Below, one piece after another: positions 25,551 to 34,529 of a stretch of DNA of 64,000 nt. Each line of letters starts with the position of its first letter. Position 1 is the first letter of the stretch. The DNA comes from Pelomonas lactea. GTDB taxonomy: Bacteria; Pseudomonadota; Gammaproteobacteria; Burkholderiales; Burkholderiaceae_C. The translations under genes and the position numbers were made by a program. The notes beneath the pieces are model-generated. The model was not told the origin of the DNA. It was given only the letters and a program-made list of their open reading frames with translations, and did no database searches. The stretch covers positions 1 through 64,000 of the forward strand of contig NZ_JBIGHX010000012.1 in NCBI RefSeq assembly GCF_043555885.1, read 5' to 3'.

Positions 25551-27014
25551 TTACTTGGCGTGGCCCAGCACGAAGTGCGTCAGCAGCCCGACGGGGCGAC
25601 CCGTGGCGCCCTTGGCGGCACCGCCCTTCCAGGCCGTGCCGGCGATGTCCAGATGCCCCCAGCGGTACTTGCCGGCGAAGCGCTGCAGGAACTTGGCCGC
25701 CGTGATGGAACCACCGGCGCGGCCGGCAATGTTGGGCACGTCGGCAAAGTTGCTCTTCAGGCCTTCGGCGTACTCATCGTCCAGCGGCATGCGCCAGCAG
25801 GGATCCAGCGCGGTGTCGCCGGCTGCCGTCAGCGCGGCGGCCAGTTCGTCGTCGCTGGCATACATGCCGCTGCGCACGCCGCCCAGCGCAATGACGCAGG
25901 CGCCGGTCAGCGTCGCCACGTCGACGACGACGGCAGGCTTGAAGCGCTCGGCGTAGGTCAGCGCGTCACAGAGGATGAGGCGGCCCTCGGCATCGGTGTT
26001 CAGGATCTCGATGGTCTGGCCCGACATGGACGTGACCACATCGCCCGGCTTGACGGCCCGGCCGCTGGGCATGTTCTCGCAGGCCGCGACGATGACGACG
26101 AGGTTGAGCTTGGGCTTGAGTTCGGCCACCGCGCGCAGCGTGCCGATGACGCTGGCGGCGCCGCCCATGTCGAACTTCATCTCGTCCATCTCGGCGCCCG
26201 GCTTCAGCGAGATGCCGCCGGTGTCGAACGTGATGCCCTTGCCGACCAGCACGACCGGCGCCACCGTCTTGGCCGCGCCTTCGTAGCGGGCGACGATGAA
26301 GCGCAGCGGCTCGTCCGAGCCCTGCGCCACGGCCAGGAAGCTGCCCATGCCCAGCTTCTCGACGGCCTTCTTGTCCAGCACCTCGACCTTGAAGCCGTGC
26401 GTCTTGCCGAGATCCTGCACGACCTGACCCAGGTAAGTCGGCGTCGCGTAGTTGGCGGGGCGGTTGGCACACTCGCGCGCCAGGTCGATGCCGGCAGCCA
26501 CGGCCTCGCCGCGCGTCAGGCCGGCCTTCGCCGCCTTCAGGTCGGCCTTGGGCACCAGCAGCGCCAGCCTGGCCAGCTTGGGCGCCGCGGGCGCGCTGGG
26601 CTTGGTGTGGCGGTAAACGTAGACGGCATCGGCGCCGGCCACCGCGGCCTGCTCGGCCAGCGCCTCGGTCAAGCCGGCGTCGAAGCCCGCGAAGGCGACG
26701 GCCGCGCTGGCCACGCCGCGCGACTTGACCTGCGCCAGTGCGGCCGCCAAGGCGGCACGCCCAGCGGCCAGCGTCGTCTTGCCGCTGGCGGCCAGCACCA
26801 GGCGGGCGGCCTTGATGCCTTCGGCATGCGTCAGCACGACGGCCTGGCCGGCCTTGAGCGCGAAGTCCCCGAGCTTGATCGCAGCCTGCGCCTGTTTGGC
26901 GACGGCGGCGTCCAGGCCTTGCGGCAGCGTGTCGCCGCCGAGCACCACGATGAGAGCGTCGGCGCCTGCGGTGGCGAGCGCGTCGAGCTCAGTGGTTTGA
27001 ACCTTGAAGTCCAT
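25551..27014 (-). CDS. pepA: Leucyl aminopeptidase (M17)
   Basis: 487 residues, cytosolic, hexameric metallopeptidase of the M17 family. The active site is complete: VLVGKGITFDTGGISLKP (metal Lys and Asp), EMKFDMGGAASVIG, and the signature NTDAEGRLILCDAL with the catalytic Arg. It releases N-terminal residues in peptide turnover and in some bacteria binds DNA as a regulator. It is divergent from lptF, with only 30 bp between the two start codons, so the promoters must overlap the genes. holC follows 2 bp after. Confidence 0.97.
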   Translation of the reverse strand: MDFKVQTTELDALATAGADALIVVLGGDTLPQGLDAAVAKQAQAAIKLGDFALKAGQAVVLTHAEGIKAARLVLAASGKTTLAAGRAALAAALAQVKSRGVASAAVAFAGFDAGLTEALAEQAAVAGADAVYVYRHTKPSAPAAPKLARLALLVPKADLKAAKAGLTRGEAVAAGIDLARECANRPANYATPTYLGQVVQDLGKTHGFKVEVLDKKAVEKLGMGSFLAVAQGSDEPLRFIVARYEGAAKTVAPVVLVGKGITFDTGGISLKPGAEMDEMKFDMGGAASVIGTLRAVAELKPKLNLVVIVAACENMPSGRAVKPGDVVTSMSGQTIEILNTDAEGRLILCDALTYAERFKPAVVVDVATLTGACVIALGGVRSGMYASDDELAAALTAAGDTALDPCWRMPLDDEYAEGLKSNFADVPNIAGRAGGSITAAKFLQRFAGKYRWGHLDIAGTAWKGGAAKGATGRPVGLLTHFVLGHAK

Positions 27015-27044
27015 AATGACCGGAAGTAGATAGAAGTGCGTTTG

Positions 27045-28142
27045 ATGTTATTCGATTCATCCACGCGGTCCGAGCTGGCCAAGAGCTTCGGCGTCACGCT
27101 GGTGGTCATCCTGACCATCATGCTGACGCTGACGCTGATCAAGACGCTGGGTCAGGCGGCCGGCGGCAATGTCGCGCCGCAGGACGTGGTGCTGCTGATG
27201 GGCTACACGACCATCGCGCACCTGGCCACCATCCTCACCCTGTCCATCTTCCTGGCCGTCGTGCTGACGCTGGGGCGCTTCTACCGCGAGTCGGAGATGA
27301 CGATCTGGTTCGCCAGCGGCATCCCGCTGTCCAGCTTCGTGCGGCCGGTGCTGCGCATGGCCTGGCCGGTGCTGCTGGCCATCGTCGTGCTGGAGCTCGT
27401 CATCTGGCCCTGGGGCAACCAGAACAGCGCCGAGCTGCGCGACCGCTACCAGAAGCGCAGCGACCTGTCGCGCGTCGCGCCAGGGCAGTTCCAGAGCTCG
27501 CGCGACGGCAGCCGCGTGTTCTTCATCGAGCGCGACGGCGACAACGCCGCCACCGGCCGCAACGTCTTCATCCTCGCCAACCAGCACGAACGCGAGTCGG
27601 TGACGACGGCGTCGCGCGGCCGACTGCTGATGGAGGGCGACGACCGCTATCTGGTGCTGGACCACGGCCAGCGCAACGAGACGCAGTTCAAGACCGGCGA
27701 GAAGAGCCTGGCGCGCTTCGAGCAGTACAAGATCATGACCGACCCCCAGACGCTGGCCAACGCCAGCCAGCTGCCCCCGAAGGCCACGGCCACGCTGGAC
27801 CTGTTGCGCAACCCCACGCCCAAGAACCAGGGCGAGCTGGCCTGGCGCTTCGGCATGATCCTGGGCGGCTTCAACATGGCGCTGCTGGGCGTGGGGCTGT
27901 CGGCCTCCAACCCGCGCCGCGCCAGCAACTGGAACCTGCTGTTCGCACTGCTGGCCTTCGTCGTCTACTTCAACCTCATCAACTTGACGGTGTCCTGGGT
28001 GAGCAACGGCCGCGCGGCACTGCCCAACGCGCTGGTTGCCGTCCACGGCGGCGCCCTCTTCCTCGCGCTGGCCATCATCTGGCTGCGCGACAACGGCAAC
28101 CGCTTCTGCCTGCGCCGGCAGCCCAAGGCGGCCGCGGCATGA
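27045..28142 (+). CDS. lptF: LPS export ABC transporter permease LptF
   Basis: 365 residues from the ATG at 27045; a GTG lies 9 bp upstream. Three N-terminal membrane helices (the first is LVVILTIMLTLTLIKTL) precede a periplasmic jellyroll (about 120-240), followed by three more helices at the C-terminus. It pairs with LptG and the LptB ATPase to pull lipopolysaccharide out of the inner membrane. The stop overlaps the lptG start in ATGA form. Synteny with divergent pepA is the usual one. Confidence 0.95.
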   Translation: MLFDSSTRSELAKSFGVTLVVILTIMLTLTLIKTLGQAAGGNVAPQDVVLLMGYTTIAHLATILTLSIFLAVVLTLGRFYRESEMTIWFASGIPLSSFVRPVLRMAWPVLLAIVVLELVIWPWGNQNSAELRDRYQKRSDLSRVAPGQFQSSRDGSRVFFIERDGDNAATGRNVFILANQHERESVTTASRGRLLMEGDDRYLVLDHGQRNETQFKTGEKSLARFEQYKIMTDPQTLANASQLPPKATATLDLLRNPTPKNQGELAWRFGMILGGFNMALLGVGLSASNPRRASNWNLLFALLAFVVYFNLINLTVSWVSNGRAALPNALVAVHGGALFLALAIIWLRDNGNRFCLRRQPKAAAA

Positions 28143-29269
28143 AGACGGTCCGGCAACTGCTCTACAGGGACATCGTCGGCTCGGTCGTGCTGGTGGGCGC
28201 GGCCTTCCTGTCACTGGTGTTCTTCATCGACTTCGTCGAGGAACTGGACCGCATGGCGCGCATCGGCGCCGGCGCCGGCAAGGCTGCGCTGATGGCGGCG
28301 ATGGAGATTCCGGGCAACTTCTACGAGCTCTTTCCGATCGCCGTGCTGATCGGCGCCATCATCTCGCTGGCCCGCATGGCGCAAAGCAGCGAGTTCACCA
28401 TCCTGCGCACCGGCGGACTGGGGCCTGCTCGCGCGCTGAGCCTGCTGGCCGGGCTGGCCGCGGTGTTCGCGGTGCTGACCTTCGTCGTCGGGGACTACGT
28501 GGCGCCGCAGGTCGAGCGCCACGCCGACGAGCTGCGCGCACGCATCGGCCGCGACAGCAGTCCCGCCAAACGCGGCGCCTGGCTGAAGGACCACCGCAGC
28601 GTCGACGGCCAGGAGCGCAGCTACTCCGTGAAGGTGGGCCGTGTGGGCTCCGGCGGTGAACTGGAAGACGTGCGCATCTTCGAGTTCGACCCCGAGGGCC
28701 GGCTGCTGTCCCGCACCGAGGCCGACAAGGTGGATGTCGACGGCCAGGGCCTGTGGCATCTGCAGGCCGTGAAGCGCACGACCTGGAACCCTGCTGCGGC
28801 GGGGGCAGCCAGCAAGGCCGTCGGCAACGTCGTCGTCACCGAACAGCAACTCGACAAGCTGGACTGGCAGAGCTCGCTGCACGCCGGCGTCATCGCCGCG
28901 GCGGTGCTGCCTGCCATGTCCATGTCTACGTTGGAGCTGTACCGCTACACGGCCCACCTGTCGGCGCAGGAGCAGTCGGCCCAGGCGCACAACATCCAGT
29001 TCTGGCGCAAGGCCTTCTACCCGTTCGCCTGCTTCGTCATGGTGGCGCTGGCCCTGCCCTTCGCCTACCTGCACGGCCGCTCGGGCGGCATCAGCATCAA
29101 GGTGTTCGGCGGCATCATGCTGGGCATCAGCTTCGTGCTGCTGAACAACGTGGCCGGCCACGTCGGCCTGCTGAAGAACTGGACGCCCTGGGCCGTGGCG
29201 GCCACGCCCAGCCTCATCTACATGGGGCTGTCGATGGCGGCCTTCACCTGGCTTGTGAGATACCGCTGA
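28139..29269 (+). CDS. lptG: LPS export ABC transporter permease LptG
   Basis: 376 residues. It has the same layout as LptF: helix VGAAFLSLVFFIDFVEEL, two further helices, a periplasmic beta region (about 140-260, with RSYSVKVGRVGSGGELEDVR), and C-terminal helices (FACFVMVALALPFAYLHGR). It forms a heterodimer with LptF in the inner membrane. It is translationally coupled to lptF by a 4-bp overlap. Confidence 0.95.
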   Translation: MKTVRQLLYRDIVGSVVLVGAAFLSLVFFIDFVEELDRMARIGAGAGKAALMAAMEIPGNFYELFPIAVLIGAIISLARMAQSSEFTILRTGGLGPARALSLLAGLAAVFAVLTFVVGDYVAPQVERHADELRARIGRDSSPAKRGAWLKDHRSVDGQERSYSVKVGRVGSGGELEDVRIFEFDPEGRLLSRTEADKVDVDGQGLWHLQAVKRTTWNPAAAGAASKAVGNVVVTEQQLDKLDWQSSLHAGVIAAAVLPAMSMSTLELYRYTAHLSAQEQSAQAHNIQFWRKAFYPFACFVMVALALPFAYLHGRSGGISIKVFGGIMLGISFVLLNNVAGHVGLLKNWTPWAVAATPSLIYMGLSMAAFTWLVRYR

Positions 29270-29271
29270 CG

Positions 29272-29350
29272 TCATGACACCTCCACGCCCTCTTCGTTCA
29301 CTGCCCCCCGAGGCGGCTGCAGCGCCCGCCGGGCGGCCGCGCGTGCGCTG
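29272..29350 (+). repeat. Dispersed start-codon-abutting repeat, copy D
   Basis: In gene sense the blocks are CCACGCCCTCTTCGTTCACT, GCCCCCCGAGGCGGC, then CGCCCGCCGGGCGGCCGCG, ending TGCGCTG where the following ATG completes CTGATG. It is the opposite strand orientation to copies A-C but the same position relative to its gene. Confidence 0.75.
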
Positions 29351-29719
29351 ATGGACGGCCTGCTGCTTTTCGCCCACGGCGCGCGCGACCCCGCCTGGGC
29401 ACGGCCCTTCGAGATCGTCACCGAGCGGCTGCGCGCCGCGCGGCCCGGCACGCCGGTCGCCATGGCCTATCTCGAGTTCATGGCGCCGGACATGGAAGCC
29501 GCCGCCGCCCAGCTGGCCGCGGCCGGCTGCACGCGCGTGCACGTGATGCCGCTGTTCCTGGGCACCGGCGGCCATGTGCGCCGCGACGTGCCGTTGCTAC
29601 TGGAGCGCCTGCGCGAGCTGCACGGCGACGCCGTCCAGTGGCAGCTGCATGCCCCGCTCGGCGACCAGGACGCCGTGCTGCACGCCATCGCCCAAGCCTG
29701 CCTCGCGCCGCTCGAATGA
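29351..29719 (+). CDS. CbiX-type sirohydrochlorin chelatase
   Basis: 122 residues, the short single-domain form of the CbiX/SirB family. The metal-site histidines are in LLLFAHGARDPAWARPFE and in VMPLFLGTGGHVRRD. The family inserts cobalt, iron or nickel into sirohydrochlorin for cobalamin, siroheme or F430-like cofactors. With a CysB-type regulator next, a role in siroheme for assimilatory sulfite reductase is plausible, but that is inference. It starts at the end of repeat copy D without a clear Shine-Dalgarno sequence. Confidence 0.88.
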   Translation: MDGLLLFAHGARDPAWARPFEIVTERLRAARPGTPVAMAYLEFMAPDMEAAAAQLAAAGCTRVHVMPLFLGTGGHVRRDVPLLLERLRELHGDAVQWQLHAPLGDQDAVLHAIAQACLAPLE

Positions 29720-29797
29720 ACCGCCCCCACGCTCGCGCCGCTCACTGCCCCCGGCCGGGGCGCGCCAGTGATTCCGGAACGACCGCGCATCACTGAC
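29720..29797 (+). repeat. Degenerate copy (E) of the start-codon-abutting repeat
   Basis: It holds CCCCCACGCTCGCGCCGCTC then ACTGCCCCCGGCCGGGGCGC, and ends CACTGAC directly before the ATG of the LysR gene. It matches copies A-D in the front half and in the terminal CTGA; the middle is diverged. Confidence 0.5.
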
Positions 29798-30742
29798 ATG
29801 AACCTGCATCAATTCCGCTTCGTCCAGGAAGCCGCTCGCCGCAACCTGAACCTGACCGAGACGGCCAAGGCGCTGTTCACGTCACAGCCCGGCGTGTCCA
29901 AGGCCATCCTGGAGCTGGAGGAGGAGCTGGGCGTCGACATCTTCTCGCGCCACGGCAAGCGGCTGCGCCGCATCACCGAGCCGGGCCAGCAGGTGCTGGC
30001 CTGCATCGAGATCATCCTGCGCGAGGTGGCCAACCTGAAGCGCATCGGCGAGGAGTACTCGCGCCAGGACAGCGGCACCTTCTCCATCGCCACCACGCAC
30101 ACGCAGGCGCGCTACGTCCTGCCGGCCCCCGTGGCGCAGCTGCGCAAGCAGCTGCCGCAGCTGCGCGTCAGCCTGCACCAGGGCAGCCCCGACCAGGTCG
30201 CCCGCATGCTCATCGACGAGACCGCCGACCTGGGCCTGGCGACCGAGTCGCTGGCGCAGTACCCGGAGCTGGTCACGCTGCCCTGCTACGAGTGGCAGCA
30301 CGTGATGGTGGTGCCGCGCGACCACCCGTTGGCCAGCGCCGAGCGCGTGGACCTGGAGCAGCTGGCCACGGAGCCGCTGGTGTCCTACCACCCCAGCTTC
30401 ACCGGCCGCACCCGCATCGACAAGGCCTTCGCCGCGCGCCACCTGACGCCCAACGTCGTGCTGGAGGCCATCGACTCCGACGTCATCAAGACCTATGTGC
30501 GGCTGGGCATGGGCGTGGGCATCGTCGCCGAGATGGCCATGCGCGAGGAGCCCGCCAACAGCGACCTTGTCGCGCGGCCGCTGGGCACGCTGCTGGGCAG
30601 CAACGTCACGCGCGTGGCCTTCAAGCGCGGTGCCTATCTGCGCAACTACGTCTACAGCTTTGCCGAGCTATTGTCGGAGCGGCTGTCGCGGCGGCTCATC
30701 GAGAAGGCGATGAGCGGCGAGGCCGACGACTTCAGCCTGTAA
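29798..30742 (+). CDS. CysB-type LysR family transcriptional regulator
   Basis: 314 residues from the ATG at 29798; an in-frame start 30 bp upstream lies inside the repeat and is less likely. The N-terminal winged helix reads MNLHQFRFVQEAARRNLNLT then SQPGVSKAILELEEELGVDI. The effector domain has the CysB-like TTHTQARYVLPAPV and PLVSYHPSFTGRTRIDKAF. CysB-type proteins activate sulfate and thiosulfate uptake and assimilation with O-acetylserine or N-acetylserine as ligand; in beta-proteobacteria relatives also control sulfonate use. No sulfur operon is adjacent apart from the chelatase gene. Confidence 0.92.
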   Translation: MNLHQFRFVQEAARRNLNLTETAKALFTSQPGVSKAILELEEELGVDIFSRHGKRLRRITEPGQQVLACIEIILREVANLKRIGEEYSRQDSGTFSIATTHTQARYVLPAPVAQLRKQLPQLRVSLHQGSPDQVARMLIDETADLGLATESLAQYPELVTLPCYEWQHVMVVPRDHPLASAERVDLEQLATEPLVSYHPSFTGRTRIDKAFAARHLTPNVVLEAIDSDVIKTYVRLGMGVGIVAEMAMREEPANSDLVARPLGTLLGSNVTRVAFKRGAYLRNYVYSFAELLSERLSRRLIEKAMSGEADDFSL

Positions 30743-30750
30743 AGGCCACG

Positions 30751-32430
30751 CTAGGCCTCGAAGCGTGAGTCCAGCGGCAGCATGAGATCCACCTCGTCGC
30801 CACGCAGGCCGGCCTCGAACAAGTCGCGGGCCACGCTGTAAAGCGTCAGCAGGTCGCGGTAGGCCGGCAGGTCGAAATGCGAGGCGCCGGGGCCGGCGCC
30901 GCGGGCCAGCAGGTCGCGCAGCATCTGCATCGCCGCGGACGCGTCCGACCACACCACCTGCAGGTGCGCGATGACGCTGGGACTGGCGTCCAGGCTGCGA
31001 CCGCGCGCCAGGCTCTGCGCCCATGCGGGCGCCAGCGTGCGGAAGCGCTGCTCGAACTGCCGCGCCAGCTCCGCGAACACATCGGGGTCGCCGCGCTGCT
31101 GGCAGATCTCCATCAGCATCAGATAGGGCATGGCGCCCGCGTTGCCGCGCGACAGCCGCGTGGCCAGCAAGTCCGCGGCCGCCTCGTGCTGACCGAGCAG
31201 CTGCAGAAAATCCACCTGCTGCTGCAAGTCCAGCAGTTCGTCGGCGACGCTCAGTTCCTGCGCCAGCGCTGGCGCCGCCGAGGGCTGAACCGGCAGCGGC
31301 TGCGTGGCCTGCAGGGCCTGTGTCGCCTGCATGGCCGGCGGCACGATGGGCGCAGGCGGCCAGGCCATGGGGCGAGGCTGCGGCCGCGTCGCCTGATGCT
31401 GGCCTTCGTCCGGCAGCACGGCCGCAGGTGCCAGCACGGGCGGTGCGATGCCGGACGGCGGTGGTGACGGCGGCAGCGGGTCGGCGGCCCCCTCGGCAGC
31501 ATGCAGCGCACGCCAGTAGGCGCGTTCGCGCCGGGCCCGCTCCTCGCGCCAACGGCTGCCATAGAACGCCGCGGCGCCGGCCAGCAGGCTCAGGCCCAGC
31601 GTCAACAGCCAGGTCATCGGGTCCCGGTAGCGCGAGTTGCGCGTCGCCGGCGCCGGTGCGGGCGTGGGTGCCGATGCGAACGGCTCGGGCGCTGGTGGCG
31701 GCGGCGCCGAAGCCGCCGCCTCGGCCTGCAGGCGGGCCTCCAGCTCCGCCCGCAGCTGGGCCACCGTGTCCTCCAGCTGCGCAATCTGCGCCTCGAGCTC
31801 CGGCGTCAGGTCGGTCTCGGGCACGCTGGCCACGGGCGCCGGACGCTGCGGCGCCTGGCTGACCAGGATCTCCGGCCGCTCCAGCACCAAACGCGGACCG
31901 GTGGCCTTGGGCTTGGGCCGAACGCGCGGGCGCGGCACCACCGGCGCCGGCGCTGCCTCGGCGACGAGGCGCGCCGTCTCCTGCGGCGGCGGTGCATAGA
32001 CGGGCGGCGGCGACGTGGGCGGCGCTGCGGCGCCGGCCGGCGGGTCGATGAAGGCGTTGAACTCGCGCGTGAGGCGCAGCGGGCAACCCAGCGCCAGCGT
32101 GAAGCGCAGCGCCGGTTCCTCGATGCGCACCAGGCTCTGCAGTCGCAGGCGGCGGTCGCCGGAGTCGCCCTCGATGCGCATCTGCAACAGGCCGGCGGGC
32201 ACGCGCGCATCGCCTGCCGAGACCTCGGCACGCACGCAGGCCTCGGTCAGCTGCTCGCCCTCGGCGAGCATCAGCGGGATGCTGACGTCCAGCGGCTTGC
32301 CAAGCGCCGAGTGGACGGCGGGCCGGCCCACGCCGAGCGCGACAGCGCCCTGGGGCGACAGGCCCAGCAGCAAGACCAAGGCGGGTGTGAGGGCGCCCAG
32401 CAACGTCGGGCGCAGGGCCGTGATGGGCAT
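30751..32430 (-). CDS. fimV: FimV-family protein
   Basis: 559 residues from the ATG at 32430; an upstream in-frame start would add 19 residues ahead of a normal signal sequence. The signal peptide (LLGALTPALVLLLGLSPQGA) is followed by the FimV N-terminal domain (HSALGKPLDVSIPLMLAEGE). A Pro/Ala-rich stretch, a coiled coil (ELEAQIAQLEDTVAQLRAEL) and one membrane helix (WLLTLGLSLLAGAAAFYG) come next. The cytoplasmic part ends in a FimV C-terminal motif (YRDLLTLYSVARDLFEAG). FimV organises type IV pili and polar complexes. It is shorter than the Pseudomonas protein, and I see no LysM domain. Confidence 0.85.
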   Translation of the reverse strand: MPITALRPTLLGALTPALVLLLGLSPQGAVALGVGRPAVHSALGKPLDVSIPLMLAEGEQLTEACVRAEVSAGDARVPAGLLQMRIEGDSGDRRLRLQSLVRIEEPALRFTLALGCPLRLTREFNAFIDPPAGAAAPPTSPPPVYAPPPQETARLVAEAAPAPVVPRPRVRPKPKATGPRLVLERPEILVSQAPQRPAPVASVPETDLTPELEAQIAQLEDTVAQLRAELEARLQAEAAASAPPPPAPEPFASAPTPAPAPATRNSRYRDPMTWLLTLGLSLLAGAAAFYGSRWREERARRERAYWRALHAAEGAADPLPPSPPPSGIAPPVLAPAAVLPDEGQHQATRPQPRPMAWPPAPIVPPAMQATQALQATQPLPVQPSAAPALAQELSVADELLDLQQQVDFLQLLGQHEAAADLLATRLSRGNAGAMPYLMLMEICQQRGDPDVFAELARQFEQRFRTLAPAWAQSLARGRSLDASPSVIAHLQVVWSDASAAMQMLRDLLARGAGPGASHFDLPAYRDLLTLYSVARDLFEAGLRGDEVDLMLPLDSRFEA

Positions 32431-32524
32431 TGACTGCGGGCGGGTCAGCGAGGCGGTTGAACGAGGGGGAGGGACAGGTCGGGTCACTCTAGCATGGGGT
32501 CACCCGGGCACAATGCGCCCCGAC

Positions 32525-33229
32525 ATGAACGCACTCAGCCTCACTCCCGCCGAACGCCAACAAATCGACCAGGGCGCCTGGTTCTCGAAGTTGTCCGAGG
32601 GCCTGCGGGCCGACATCCTGCAGCGTGCCTACGTGCGCCGGCTGCCCGACGAGACCATGCTGTCGCACCGCGGCGAACCCGCCGAGGAATGGTCGGCCGT
32701 GGCCAAGGGCGCCGTGCGCGTCAGCTCGGTGTCGCTGGCCGGCAAGCAGATCTCGCTGACCTATGTCGAGCCCGGCACCTGGTTCGGCGATATCGCGTTG
32801 TTCGACGGCCTGCCGCGCACGCACGACGCCTACGCGCACGGCGAGACCACGCTGCTGTGCGTGCGCAAGGCCGACTTCCGCGCGCTGCTGCAGGCGCACT
32901 CCGAGCTGTACGACGCGCTGCTGCGGCTGAACTGCCGCCGCCTGCGGCTGATGTTCGACATGATCGAGGACCTGAACACGCGCCCGCTGGCCGCTCGGCT
33001 GGCCAAGCAGGTGCTGCTGCTGGCGCGCTCCTATGGCGTGCAGGAAGGCGACGAGATCCGCATCGGCCTGCAGCTGGCGCAGGAAGACCTCGCGCAGCTG
33101 CTGGGCGCCTCGCGCCAGCGCGTCAACCAGGAACTGAAGGCCTTCGAGCGCGAAGGTGCCGTGCGCGTGGAGCCCACGCGGCTCGTCGTGCTGAGCAGAG
33201 ACAAGCTGCTGGCCGCGGCGTCGCGCTGA
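32525..33229 (+). CDS. Crp/Fnr family transcriptional regulator
   Basis: 234 residues from the ATG at 32525. It has a cyclic-nucleotide-binding-type beta roll (about 20-130, with EPGTWFGDIALFDGLPRTHD) and a C-terminal winged helix (QEDLAQLLGASRQRVNQELK). There is no N-terminal Cys cluster, so it is not an Fnr-type oxygen sensor. The RTHD at the phosphate-cassette position differs from the RSA usual in cAMP-binding Crp, so the ligand is unknown. It is divergent from fimV across 94 bp. Confidence 0.9.
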   Translation: MNALSLTPAERQQIDQGAWFSKLSEGLRADILQRAYVRRLPDETMLSHRGEPAEEWSAVAKGAVRVSSVSLAGKQISLTYVEPGTWFGDIALFDGLPRTHDAYAHGETTLLCVRKADFRALLQAHSELYDALLRLNCRRLRLMFDMIEDLNTRPLAARLAKQVLLLARSYGVQEGDEIRIGLQLAQEDLAQLLGASRQRVNQELKAFEREGAVRVEPTRLVVLSRDKLLAAASR

Positions 33230-33290
33230 AGACACGCGGGCCGGTGCCCTGCTCGCAGAATGGAAAGTTCACGTCTCGACGAACGATCCC

Positions 33291-34364
33291 ATGGAAGCAT
33301 TCACCGGCACCCGTCCCCTTGCCCAGCCGCTGGACACGGCATCGCTTGAAGCCTGGCTGGCGGCCCATGTCGACGGGTTCAAGGGGCCACTCGCCATCGA
33401 GCAGTTCAAGGGTGGCCAGTCCAACCCGACCTACCTGCTGACGACACCGACCGCGCAATACGTGATGCGCAGCAAGCCCGCGCCGGTCGCCAAGCTGCTG
33501 CCGTCGGCGCACGCCATCGAGCGTGAATTCCAGGTCATGGGGGCGCTGGCCGGCACCGACGTGCCCGTGCCGGCGATGCGCGCGCTGTGCGAGGACGAGT
33601 CGGTCATCGGCCGTGCGTTCTACGTCATGGAGTTCATGCCCGGCCGCGTGCTGTGGGACCAGAGCCTGCCCGGCATGGGCAACGCCGACCGCGCCGCGCA
33701 CTATGACGAGATGAACCGCGTCATCGCGGCGCTGCACCAGGTGGACTTCAAGGCCCGCGGCCTGGAGGCCTACGGCAAGCCGGGCAACTACTTCGAACGG
33801 CAGATCGGCCGCTGGAGCAAGCAGTACCTGGCCTCGGTCACCGAACCCAACCCCGCGATGGACGCGCTGCTGGCCTGGCTGCCGGCGCACATTCCGGCGT
33901 CGGCGCGCGACGAGCGCGAGGTCGGCATCGTCCATGGTGACTACCGCATGGACAACGTCGTCTTCCACCCCACCGAGCCGCGCATCATCGCCGTGCTGGA
34001 CTGGGAACTGTCCACGCTGGGCCATCCGCTGGCGGACTTCAGCTACCACTGCATGAGCTGGCACATCCAGACCTCGGGCGCCGCACGCGGCCTGGGCGGT
34101 GTGGACCTGGGCGCCTTGGGCATCCCGAGCGAACGCGACTACGTGCAGCGCTACTGCGAACGCACCGCGCGCGCCGATGCGGGTGCCGTCATGGCGGACT
34201 GGAACTTCTACATGGCCTACAACATGTTCCGCATCGCGGCCATCGTGCAGGGCATCGCCAAGCGCGTCGTCGATGGCACGGCCTCCAGCGCACAGGCGCG
34301 CGAGACGGCCAAGAGCGCCCGGCCGCTGTCGGAACTGGCCTGGAGCTTCGCGCAACGCGCCTGA
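33291..34364 (+). CDS. Phosphotransferase family protein (APH-like, ACAD10/11 kinase type)
   Basis: 357 residues. A protein-kinase-like fold of the aminoglycoside phosphotransferase superfamily: FKGGQSNPTYLL in the nucleotide loop, the catalytic loop VHGDYRMDNVVFHP and the metal motif AVLDWELSTLGHPLAD. This subgroup resembles the kinase domain of ACAD10/11, which phosphorylates 4-hydroxy acyl-CoAs before their breakdown. A role in fatty acid or hydroxy-acid catabolism is therefore more likely than drug resistance. It lies 61 bp after the Crp-family gene on the same strand. Confidence 0.9.
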   Translation: MEAFTGTRPLAQPLDTASLEAWLAAHVDGFKGPLAIEQFKGGQSNPTYLLTTPTAQYVMRSKPAPVAKLLPSAHAIEREFQVMGALAGTDVPVPAMRALCEDESVIGRAFYVMEFMPGRVLWDQSLPGMGNADRAAHYDEMNRVIAALHQVDFKARGLEAYGKPGNYFERQIGRWSKQYLASVTEPNPAMDALLAWLPAHIPASARDEREVGIVHGDYRMDNVVFHPTEPRIIAVLDWELSTLGHPLADFSYHCMSWHIQTSGAARGLGGVDLGALGIPSERDYVQRYCERTARADAGAVMADWNFYMAYNMFRIAAIVQGIAKRVVDGTASSAQARETAKSARPLSELAWSFAQRA

Positions 34365-34428
34365 CCCCGCGCTGAGGCTGCGGGACTAGCGCCGGGCCGC
34401 CCCCCAAGCCGGCCCGCGTCGGGCGATG

Positions 34429-34508
34429 TGCTTGCGGCTCGATGCCGCAAGCATCGCCGTCCCCTCGGGGGACCGGCCAGTCTTGCCGCGTTCAGCGCGG
34501 CAAGACTG
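34429..34508. terminator. Tandem hairpins between convergent genes
   Basis: The first stem is TGCTTGCGGC with GCCGCAAGCA (34429-34453, 10 bp perfect). The second is CAGTCTTGCCGCG with CGCGGCAAGACTG (34478-34508, 13 bp perfect, 5-nt loop). Neither has a long U tract. They lie between two convergent genes and probably serve both as RNA 3' ends. Confidence 0.6.
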
Positions 34509-34529
34509 GACGAGGGGCATCAGTTGACA

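Noticed and set aside
33291..34364. Antibiotic resistance by aminoglycoside phosphorylation.
   Set aside because: The APH-like motifs fit the ACAD10/11-type kinase group, and the neighbours are housekeeping genes.
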